DNA from: Plasmodium coatneyi
Lineage: Eukaryota; Apicomplexa; Aconoidasida; Haemosporida; Plasmodiidae
NCBI RefSeq assembly: GCF_001680005.1
Contig: NC_033569.1
Span: forward strand, 124,001 to 188,000
DNA: 64,000 bases
Reading direction: 5' to 3'
The position numbers and the translations under genes are program-made. Positions 55,040 through 64,000 of the stretch are shown piece by piece. Each line of letters opens with the position of its first letter. The stretch's first letter is position 1. The notes beneath the pieces are model-generated. The model saw only the letters and a list, made by a program, of their open reading frames with translations. It made no database searches and was not told the origin of the DNA.

Positions 55040-56638
55040 TTAAATACGATGATAACGTAGATTTCTACTATTCCCATTTCTATTAATATTTGCCCTTCTT
55101 TTGGGTGGTGGTTCACCATATATAGTAGAATTGTCTTTTGATGAAGCAATGGTTGAGGCACCTTCTGTTGTATATAATGTGGACATGTCTGTTGTTAAAG
55201 TGTCTGTGAATGTTTCAAAGTTGCGTTCAATTGTTCTTATTTTTCTGTTTCTTCTACTGTTTCTATTACTGTTGCCTCTTCCAAATTCCTTACGAAACCA
55301 AGAAGGTAAAAGATTATACTGAAATAAAGAAATGGGAGGGTGGCAGGAAAGAAAAAGGAGAAGGGTTGATATATGTATTATATAAATACATATACCTATA
55401 TATACGTATACACATATATATATATATCATATATATATGTATATATATGTGTACAGCATACAGTTTATTTTCTATATGTTTTTTTACATTTTTTAAATAA
55501 GGAAGAAATAAAAAATAATAATAAGCATAATTATTATATATACATTTTCACTTTATAATAATTATTACTTTGTAAAGGAAGAAAGCGACGGCAGCAGGTA
55601 ACCCCAAGGTAGTGGCCAGTGTAGAAGAGATAATAGCGGGGGTGGTGGTGGTACCACCACCACCATAACTCTCCTGTAGTGATGATGCAGTAATTGCTGA
55701 AGGTTGTGAAGAAACTACTGAAGACAACTGTGCCAAACAGGAATTGAGATCCTGCTGATCCGTTCCTTCCGATGGAGGTGCTCCTTCCTCCGTAGCTTTA
55801 GACTGCAGTTCTGATGGTGTTGGGATTGTTCCATCCTTGATTTCCTGTACAAATTTATTACAGAATTTATCCCTATTCTCACTCCCACAGTTTGCATTTA
55901 CCATTTTGTAAGCTTGTTCAGCTTCATTTAGGTAGTTATCATATTTCTCAATACATAGCGAAACGTCAGGTTGGGAGTCTTTTAGTTGTTTTTTTATTGT
56001 TTTGTAGTCGTAATAATAATCGAGTACTTTTTTCCTTTCATCCACAAATGAGCTGTCAGTAGTATTGTGTACAGCTTCGTAACTACATTGACCGCCGAAT
56101 TCCTTAAATTTATTGAAGATTTTCTGCATAGTACTTTGAAGTGAAGTAGTCCTGTTCAATTTGTTCCATAATATATCTCCTAACCAATAATAGAAGAAAT
56201 CACAAAGTATTGAACAAGGCGGTCGGCTAGTTGTATTCATTTTAGACATGAAACACCACGCTGCTAAAATTTCCTTGGCATATTCACCTGTTTTATATTG
56301 CCAGGTATTCCTTAGTTCCTTTTCCAGTATATCCATTATTCCTTCTGCCCAGGCGTTAGTGTCCGGACATTTATGTTCGCCATTGTTGAAATAGTTATAC
56401 ACCTTTCTGGAGGGTAATTGTTCCACATTACAGTCCTATGAATGTAATAGGCCAAAAGGGGAATAAATGTTCTAGTATGGTCCACATTTTTTTATTACAA
56501 TACACTCAGTAGAAGCAGCATTGTGTATATATATATATTATTTTACTATTCATTTTTAAAATGAAAGAAGGAAAAGGAAAAGGGAAAAAAAACAAACCCC
56601 CCTACATTTGCTGTTATCAATTCCCTTCCTGGTTCCAT
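55040..56638 (-). CDS. kir: KIR (pir superfamily) protein, single ectodomain
   Basis: Three phase-0 exons: 56638-56606 (MEPGRELITAN, donor GTAGGG), 56435-55569 and 55318-55040; 392 residues. The ectodomain begins DCNVEQLPSRKVYNYF and contains CDFFYYWLGDIL and VLDYYYDYKTI. A Ser/Thr/Gly linker leads to a TM segment (STLATTLGLPAAVAFFLYK) at the donor. The tail exon starts YNLLPSWFRKEFGRG and runs through an Arg/Asn-rich stretch and NSTIYGEPPP to RYHRI. Exon 1 is longer than in most neighbours and is inferred from a single ATG block in phase. The tail has no ATG near its start and would be missed by simple frame searches. Confidence 0.82.
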
Positions 56639-59401
56639 TTTTTCCTTATATACATTTGTTGTGTATATATGTGGAATGTGAATTTTTATATATATGTTAT
56701 ATATAAAATGTTCTTTATGCACATTGTATTCATACATTAATAATAATGAAGGAAGCAAGTAAGTATGTATAAATATATTACTATTTCTCTTCCCTATGTT
56801 TCTGCAGGAGTATATACACATGAGTATATCATATGAGTATATACACATGGTACGGAAATTTTTTTATTTTCATGATTAGTACAGACATTCTTCAATTTCT
56901 CAAGGTCATTAACAACTTACATATATATGTACCTAAATTATCACATCTACATTATTAAAGTAAAAGTAGGAACAAGTGCATTGGAATAGCAAAATGAAAA
57001 GGAAAAAAAAAGAGGGGAAAAAAAAGAAATGAGAAAGAAAAGGAAAGGGAAAAAAGGAGGGAATGAAAAATTTTTTACGTATTTTTTATAAGAACACACA
57101 CTTCTCATAATGTATGCACTCCTTCCCCACAACCACATTCCTTTTCTTTTCTTTTCTTATTAATTATGCTTGCTTATGATCGTTCATTTATAATAACTTC
57201 CTTCTTCTTTTACATTTATGATTGCTTAGTAATAATAATAATGTGATTGTTCGCTTTTTCCTTGCCTTGCCTTTCCTTGCTGTTGTTGTTCCTTTTTTTT
57301 TCTATGATTATGGTACGGAGAATTCATTTTCATAATAAAAATGTGCACGCACATTATATTATGTTATGTATATACCATTATTTTGAGCTATTTACCTTCC
57401 CATACCTCCTTCTCTTCCAACACATATTATATTTTATACATATATATTTATGTTTCTCTGTTTTTCTTTTTTTTTTTCTTTAAATTTTTTTTTCTTTTCT
57501 TCCTTCCCCTTTTATGATCGTTCCGTTATGGGAACTCCTTTCTGCCTTTCTTCTTCTTAAAAAAGAAACTTATTATAAATAATTTATTCATATGTGCTGA
57601 AGAATGTGTTTGCACATTATATACCATTTGATCACTTCTACCCTGCTTTCCTTTTAATGTAGATTATATTTTTTGCACATATATATATTAAAAGTGTGCT
57701 TCCCTTTCCGCTTGTCTTTTTATTTATTTTTTTTTTGTATTTTAATTGAGATTTTGCCTAAATTTTCCCCCTTTTTTTTCTCTTTTACATTAGTATATAA
57801 GTGTTATACACGCTATTGATTTCTTTGTTCCTTTTTCTTCTTTCTTCTTTTAATTTTAAATAGAGGGTTTCTAACTAAGTATGCACTCTTCTTACCTTAT
57901 ATATACTATTGTACATTATATTACTATTTCTCCCTTTTCCTTTCGTAATATTTTTTTTTTACATGAACTATGCACCCATGAGAAAATGTAAAAGCTTTTA
58001 GGGTACTCTAATAATTATAGGAGCACGTATTATATACACATGTGGAACGTAGGGAAGGTACAGCTCATTTATGTGTGACAGGGGACCCCCCTCTCCAGAA
58101 TAATTTTTTCCCCCTTGAACAAGGGAGGAAATCCATATGGTCCATATGGATCTTTGTTGATATTTGGTGTGTTGTGGTATGTGTGTAGAAAAGTTGTTCG
58201 CCCTGAGCAACATGGCACAGTAGTGGAAGGTGTATATATATGTGTACCATTAGTTTATATAGGACACACGTACTTGGTGCATAACATCGTTCATGTTCAT
58301 GTTTTTGTGTTCTACACATATGAAAGATGATCATAAGAGAAGTGATCACATTGGGAACCTTATTAATAATGCCCTGAAATCTTGTATATGGTGTGTACAT
58401 ATGTGCGTGCCCATTTTTTTTACAATTTATGATATTCCACATAATGAAGTAAATTTTATATCACCACATGAACAATCGTAAATGATAGGTAGGGGGAGGG
58501 CTCACATTATGTGCCCATAAACGAGTAATACGAGTGTGCTATGCAGTTTCTTTCATGTGCACACTCTTATTTCATACTCATGAGTGTGCACATTTTACCC
58601 ATAGAGTTGTATTATGCAGTGACCACTTATTCAGCGAAAACTTATTCCATGAACATTACATTCCTGTGCAAGAATATTGCCACTCATTCTACACAAGGTA
58701 CTTCAACACAAGGGATTTTTACAAGGGACCTTCTTTTTATATAATGGGACCCCTTAGACAGTGTAAGCCCATACTCCTAAGTAATATGCACAACCTCTGA
58801 AAAGGCATTCTACATGGTAAACAGATCTGCCCAATGTGGAATAGTATAATCATTTGAGGGGGGAGTATTACAGTGTACTGTAGCCTTTATGCGCATGCCA
58901 TAATCCCATAGAAACATATTAGGGGAGCGTCTTCGGAGGGTGGTGTAATGCCACCATATTTCCACGGAAATGGGAAGTTTGTGCCTGTGTGTGTGTACGT
59001 ACTCCATCATTAATAATTAAGGGGGGAAAAGGCGGGGCCCTAAATGCTTCTTTAAGTATTTTGTAGGAAAAATACAGTAAATAGTTAATTGTTGAAACCG
59101 CTGAATTAAAAGGTAGAAATAAAACAACCGTCTCATGAATATATAAAGGGAATAGTAGTACACTCAGCTCCCCTTTTTATCCTAAATTTTCTTCAATGAA
59201 CTTTTCTTATACAATCACATATAATACTGCGCAGCATATCATAATTATTGTGTATGCACATATTAACATAACCCCCGTGTTTTAACTGTATTATGTGCTA
59301 CATAGAAAAATGATCATAGTACGAATTCCACGCAGTTCGCCCAATTCATCCCTCCCCCACATATAAATTCCTCACTACTTAACTGTACTATTCACACTTC
59401 A
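56639..59401. other. Long gene-poor spacer
   Basis: About 2.8 kb. 56900-57980 is extremely AT-rich with T tracts; 58000-59030 is noticeably less AT-rich and includes a perfect 12-base inverted repeat at 58555-58593. Several short open frames exist on both strands, but none shows pir, SICA or other family features. Confidence 0.5.
58555..58593. repeat. 12-bp inverted repeat
   Basis: Arms ATGTGCACACTC (58555-58566) and GAGTGTGCACAT (58582-58593) are perfect reverse complements with a 15-base loop. The sequence lies in the less AT-rich part of the spacer. Confidence 0.7.
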
Positions 59402-59629
59402 TACAAAGGAAGAAAAAAAAGAACATCCAAGGAGAGGCGCATTGTAGAAATGTTTGGGGACACATTAACAGACGACAACATTTCTACAGAAGACACTTCC
59501 ACAATAGGAGACTTCTCCACAACAGATGGATCTACTGTATATGGTGGGCGACCCAGAAGAGGAACAAGAACAGGAACAAGTAATACGAAGAGCCAGAATA
59601 GAAAAAACATACACTACCGTCCAATGTAA
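59402..59629 (+). pseudogene. Orphan KIR tail exon
   Basis: A 75-residue open frame plus stop with the KIR cytoplasmic-tail layout: YKGRKKRTSKERR, a Thr/Ser-rich middle (STEDTSTIGDFST), STVYGGRPRRG and a KNIHYRPM end. No AG acceptor sits at the expected place just upstream and no ectodomain or TM exon lies in the preceding 2.5 kb, so it is a leftover. Confidence 0.7.
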
Positions 59630-61192
59630 TGTGATGTTCCACCCCCGCCCTCTCCCCATGGGGAGAAACTATAATTTTTTTTTTTTTTTTTTTTGTAATA
59701 CTACATGTACACTATTTACACACACTTATAAAATGTACCAAAAAGGAAGGGAAGGGAAGAAAAAAATGGAAAAAGAAAAGAAAGAGGAATAAAATAAAAA
59801 AAAAAGAACATATTTAAAAAAGAAAAAAAAGAAAAAAAAAAAAAAAAAAAAGGGGGGGGGGTGGCGAACACATAGGTATGTATATAGAATATAATATATG
59901 AATTAAAAGGAAAGAAGAGAAAGAGGGGAATCGGATTGCTCAAATAACGTAATATAAATATTTTTGTTTGAGTTCATTATTAGTAAACGCAGCTGAAGGA
60001 AAGAGAAGGAAAGAAGGAATGAGGAAGGATGAGAGAGGGTGTACACTGCAACATATTCTTATATGGGGATGTGTTCATTCTTTTTTTTTTTTTTCTTTTC
60101 TTAAATGTTATATATCTCCTCTCCTTAACATCCCGTTCTTTTCATAAACATACTCTACCCTTACTGAATATGAATACATTGTGCACACATTGTGCAAAAA
60201 AAATGAAATGGAAGAGGAAAGGGAAGCACAGTTTTCATATGTAGAATTTAATGTGTAATGAAAAAGAGATAAGAGCTCAAATAATATCATGTGCATTTTG
60301 GATAAGGAAGCTGTATATAATGTACTTATTGGTATAAGAAAAGGAAAAGGGGGAAGGAGTCAAAATATTATTATTACAGAACAATCATAAATGTAAAAGA
60401 AAGAAGATGAAATGAGGAAGGAGGGTGTTATGTGCTACAAAATATTACTAGAAGGATGTGGTATATACTTCTCTTTTTTTTTTTTTTTTTTTGGGGGGGG
60501 AGGGGGGGGCATATTAATATTAAAAAAACTTTTAAATCAATTCATACATATTGAATACCTATTGAATTCATAATGAATACCTATTGAGTTCGTATTGAAT
60601 ACCTATTAAATTCATATTGAATACTTATTGAATTCATATTGAATACCTATTGAATTCATAATGAATACCTATTGAGTTCGTATTGAATACCTATTAAATT
60701 CATATTGAAATTTTTTCTCCTCAAAAAAGGGGGGGAGGGGGGAAAAATCTGTTCCTTCTCCTTCTCTTCCTTTCTATTCCGTTATGCTAATTTTTTTTGC
60801 TTAATTCATTCGTACGCCGGTCCTGCCCTTTAATTATATGCATGTGCACATATTACGATCTTGATGTATATATGTAATGTGCTATTATAACTTGAGTACT
60901 TGAGAAATGTGTATTATTAAAGGAAGCAGAACCTGAATAAATATTCCTTAGTTTTTATTTTTTCATGTATTGTACAAAAATTTCGCACTCTTCCTCAACA
61001 TATATAAACACAATCCCCCTTTTAAAAGAAAGGAAAAAAAGGAAAAAAGGAAGTTTATATATTATACATACACATATATATATAGAAGGAAAATATATAC
61101 AACAACACAACCCGCCCATTTTAAAAAGAAAGGAAGGAAGTTTATGTTATATATATATACAAAGAAAATATACACATCTGTGCATCTAAACC
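59630..61192. other. Spacer upstream of the last KIR
   Basis: About 1.56 kb with a T tract (59669-59694), a long A tract (about 59820-59851), a T then G run (60474-60508), a 22-bp tandem repeat (60554-60707) and an AT repeat near 61070-61082. No gene was seen. Confidence 0.55.
60554..60707. repeat. 22-bp tandem repeat with four-unit higher-order pattern
   Basis: Seven head-to-tail units of 22 bp, consensus AATACCTATTGAATTCATATTG. Units 1, 2 and 3 are identical in sequence to units 5, 6 and 7, and unit 4 differs (AATACTTATT), so the array has an 88-bp higher-order period. Confidence 0.9.
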
Positions 61193-63239
61193 ATGTCCGA
61201 AACCGCACCAGTAGCACCAGCGGTAAGAGAAAAAATTTTAGGGGATTGAGGAAAAGTGGAAGGAAAGGTTGTTAGGTGGGTGGTAGGTGGGTTGTTAGGT
61301 GGTTGGGTGGTAGGTGGTGGAAGGAAGGTTGTCTAAGGAAGGTCTAAGGAGGAGGAAGGAAAGGAGAGTCAAAGGAGGAGGGAAGGAAGTGTCTAAGGAA
61401 AAAAGGGATTAAGAAGGAGCATGGGGGAAAGGAAGTTTTTCCCATCCCTTCTTCCATCCTTCCACTCCTTCCTTATCCTATCAGCGAATATATGGAGAAT
61501 GGAAACATATGTTCATATATACATATGTATGTCTAGATACATATATATATGCACATTTATGTCCCACACACATAACTCCCACCTCCACAGACGTGCACAC
61601 TAGATTCAATTCAGAAGCAGTTAAACTTAATTAACGACTTCTATTCAAATTTCAAGAATAATGCAGAGAATCAGGGTGATGGGGGTACTGAAGGTGCACA
61701 ATTGACGTCCGAGTTACGGACTGCCTGTTCGAACTGTACGAAAATTACTGGTGACGCTAAGGGAATCGAAAACGCCTACTTATACGCATGTCAGCAGAAT
61801 GGGCAATCGGATTACGGGGATTCCCCCTGCCGCCTATTTTATTATTGGTTTGGACACAAATACTGGTCTCACTTAAAAGGTAATGCGCTATCAACAGTTT
61901 TGGATAAAATTTACACCACACTGAAGGGATCTTGCACTAAGGGAGAATGTACTTTTAAATATGACATTACGGACCAAACTATTTTTGATCATATGAAAAT
62001 CATATTTGAATATTACAACGATTATAATCAGGTACAGAGTGAACTAAGTCGGAGTGGTATCACCTGTGCGAAGAAGTGGTCAGACTATTGGACCAAACTT
62101 TCCACAGCATGTGAAAAAATGAAGGAGAAGTGCAAAGAAGGGTCCGATGATCGGGAAAAACAATATTGTAAAGACTTTGACAGTACCTATAAAATCCACT
62201 GTGAAACAGCTAATCTCCCCCAACAGATGACGGAACTAATAACAAAGATCCAACGTGAAGCACAGCTGGCAGCACAAACAGCAGCAACCTTAGCAACAAA
62301 AGAAAAGGACGAAGCCGTAAGTCAAGCCGTACGTGGTGCCACCACCACAGCAACCACCTCTTCTATCATTGGTACCTTAGCAATGACCGCTGCTCCATTC
62401 TTTTTATATAAAGTAAGTAAAGTAATAGTAGAAATTTAAAAAAAAGAACTAAATTATTAACAGTATAAATAATATACACTCCTTAGACACTCTCTTCCTT
62501 TCCTTCCTCCTTAGAACCTCCTTCCTTCCTCCTTAGATATCCTTTCCTTTCTTCCTTAGACTCTCCTTTCCTTCCACCTCCTTAGACCTCCTTCCTTAGA
62601 CCCTCTTGTTCTTCCTCTTCATTAGACCCTTTCCTTCCTTAGATCCCCCTTTCCTTCTGTCCATAGACCCAACTTTCTTCCTTCCTTAGACCATCTCCTC
62701 CTCCCTTAGACTTTCCTTTCCTTCGTTAGACCTTTCCTTCACCCTAAATCCGGAATCCCACTCTCTTCCTCCTTAGATCTTTCTCCAGTTAGACATTCCC
62801 TCCTTAGACCCTCGTTTCGTTCCTCCTCCTTAGACCCTGCTTTCCTTCTCTCCCTCCTTAGACCCTCCTTTCCTTCTCTCCATCCTTAGACCCTCCTGCT
62901 TTCCTTAGACGTTCCTTCCTTCTTAGACCGCTCCTTTCCTTCCTCTTCAATAGACCCCCTAAAATCTTTTTAAACCCTTTCCTCTTTTAAACCCTTCCTT
63001 CCCTTTAGTATAAACCATGGTCTTCTTGGTTTGGTAACCATTCAAATGGAAGAAGAAGAGGAAAAAGATCTGCCGGACGTGAAATCGACGCATTTGCAGA
63101 GGCTTCCACAACGGATTCCATACTGGATGCAAGCGAAAATTCCACAGTAGGATCTGGTGCATACAACACAAGACAGTCCAGTGGAAGAAGAAATAATAAT
63201 ACACGGGGTCGCCGGATGGTAGGTTATCAGAACATGTAA
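61193..63239 (+). CDS. kir: KIR (pir superfamily) protein, single ectodomain
   Basis: Three phase-0 exons: 61193-61222 (MSETAPVAPA, donor GTAAGA), 61591-62412 and 63009-63239; 360 residues. The ectodomain begins TCTLDSIQKQLNLIND and lacks the usual LPS motif, but has CRLFYYWFGHKYW, IIFEYYNDYNQV and regular Cys pairs. The TM segment (SSIIGTLAMTAAPFFLYK) ends at the donor GTAAGT. The tail starts YKPWSSWFGNHSNGRRRGKR and ends RRMVGYQNM. Intron 1 (61223-61590) carries the GGTTGTTAGGTGG and TCTAAGGAGG repeats. Intron 2 (62413-63008) is a 596-base pyrimidine-rich stretch of CTTAGACCCTCCTTTCCTTCC-like units. Confidence 0.83.
61265..61410. repeat. GGTTGTTAGGTGG and TCTAAGGAGG repeats in intron 1
   Basis: Several copies of GGTTGTTAGGTGG/GGTGGTAGGTGG (61265-61325) followed by GGAAGGTTGTCTAAGG and GGTCTAAGGAGGAGG units up to about 61410. 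They are the same family as the repeats at 46618-46720 and 44349-44373. Confidence 0.75.
62480..63000. repeat. Pyrimidine-rich CCTTAGACCCTCC minisatellite in intron 2
   Basis: About 20 loose copies of CTTAGACCCTCCTTTCCTTCC. The repeat is the reverse complement of the purine TCTAAGG/GGAAGG element seen at 44349 and 61330, so the same repeat occurs in both orientations relative to KIR coding strands. Confidence 0.75.
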
Positions 63240-63919
63240 ACGTAACACACCATATGTGATGTAACACTGAATGAATATAATGTGCCCCCTTTGGAGAACA
63301 TAAATGACAGTGTAGTTCATACAGTGTGTGTACAGTTTATATATACAGTGAGTAAGGAAACGGAGCAAAATGGAATGACATTTTTTTTCCTTCTTTGTTC
63401 CTCTATTTTTTTCATTCTTTTCATTTCTCTTATTCCTTTTTTTTCCCCTTCTTTCCACTCCCTTTTAGTTTTTTCCTTTTTTTCTACTTCTCTGCATTGC
63501 ATGAAAGTGTCCACGTTTATGTGTAGTTAATATGAGCCGCGGAAAAAAAAATTTTGCTCCGTTCACGGACGTGTTGGTAAAAATTTTTTATTGAAGAATT
63601 AAAATGCTTATTTATTTTTTTTTGTTACAAAAGTTTTTATCTTTGTGTAATTTTTTTTTTCGCTTATTTTTAAATAAAAATATTTCTTCAAAAATGTCAG
63701 GACCTTTTTTTTTTTTTTTTGTTCCGCGCCCCTTTTTGGGAATATTCTTTCGCTTGATGCAGTTATTCAAACATACACATGTAGGAAGGAAAAAAAAAAA
63801 ATAATAAAATAAAGTAAAAGAGGAATATACATCCCTGGCATGGCTCAATCCATTCATACAAACATCCCCCTGGAGAACATGTAATTGCGCCAAGTGGCCC
63901 AAATGGATGTACCACTTAC
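63240..63919. other. Region from island end to the edge gene
   Basis: AT-rich to about 63830, then composition rises toward that of the core. T/A tracts at about 63710 and 63788. It may be intron or 3' flank of the partial gene on the minus strand. Confidence 0.45.
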
Positions 63920-64000
63920 GAATAGAACCGTTGGGCTTAACGTTAGGATCCGGCTTGAACGTTGCTCCATACATGAAGAAGCGAGCGTCCGTGTGTGTGT
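63920..64000 (-). CDS. Partial exon of a gene running off the window
   Basis: On the minus strand the sequence reads TDARFFMYGATFKPDPNVKPNG then SI, closed by a strong GTAAGT donor at 63919. The frame is open to the window edge, so the ATG at 63974 may be internal or the start. Codon composition is core-like rather than island-like. No family is recognised from these few residues. A following exon could not be fixed. Confidence 0.4.

Noticed and set aside
55040..55318. Apparent lack of a tail exon for the KIR at 56638-55569
   Set aside because: The tail exon is present and open in phase 0; it only lacks a start codon near its beginning, so simple frame searches skip it.
41089..63239. Host CD99-like mimicry segments known from some P. 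knowlesi KIRs
   Set aside because: No ectodomain in this window shows a stretch I could relate to CD99 by eye; a BLASTp against primate proteomes would be decisive.
40000..63830. Interstitial telomere-like repeats (GGGTTYA), reported for P. knowlesi variant-gene clusters
   Set aside because: Only isolated single matches (for example near 47566) were seen, no array.

Overview
The window is nuclear DNA of a malaria parasite, most likely Plasmodium knowlesi or a close simian relative such as P. coatneyi. The left part (about 1-39,900) has the moderately GC-rich, intron-split genes and long poly(dA:dT) tracts typical of the vivax/knowlesi clade. The right part (about 40,000-63,800) is more AT-rich and carries KIR/pir variant-antigen genes plus one gene with a SICA-like ectodomain. 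That combination is known from P. knowlesi and P. coatneyi and is not expected in P. falciparum or P. vivax. The species call rests on gene families read by eye.

Core region. In order: a WD40-repeat protein (+, probably cut by the window edge); a RAD16-type SNF2/RING repair ATPase (-) with an N-terminal PARP-type zinc finger; the TFIIA small subunit (-, 2 exons); eIF2B beta (+); the AP-3 sigma subunit (-, 6 short exons); a 649-residue coiled-coil protein (-); retromer VPS26 (-, with a first coding exon that is only the ATG); a CSC1/OSCA/TMEM63-like channel (-, 6 exons); a possible small CXXC protein (-); the osmiophilic-body protein G377 (+); an Fcf2-domain rRNA-processing protein (-); and an apicoplast-type dimethyladenosine transferase (+). 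The order and relative orientations agree with what I recall of the block around G377 on P. falciparum chromosome 12, read in reverse.

Variant-antigen island. Downstream of the methyltransferase lie a KIR with two tandem ectodomains (+), a single-domain KIR (+), a rearranged KIR relic, a gene joining a SICA-alpha-like ectodomain to a KIR-like membrane anchor and tail (+), a two-exon two-TM putative exported protein (+), two KIRs on the minus strand, an orphan KIR tail exon (+) and another complete KIR (+). Intact KIR genes share one plan: a mini-exon starting with Met, one or two phase-0 ectodomain exons of which the last ends in a TM segment with ...YK at the splice donor, and a Ser/Thr/Arg-rich tail exon. 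Introns and flanks share purine-rich minisatellites, a GGTTGTTAGGTGG-type repeat and AGATGA/CATCT repeats, which are plausible substrates for the shuffling visible here. The last few hundred bases contain a partial exon on the minus strand that looks like core sequence again, so the island appears to be internal to the chromosome.

How the genes relate. The core genes are housekeeping functions (transcription, translation initiation, DNA repair, endosomal sorting, ribosome and apicoplast rRNA maturation) plus one sexual-stage gene, each apparently transcribed on its own. The island genes are a recombining set of predicted infected-erythrocyte surface proteins. No RNA genes, CRISPR arrays, transposons or telomere arrays were seen. 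Splice sites were assigned by eye from GT/AG signals, phase and family alignment.
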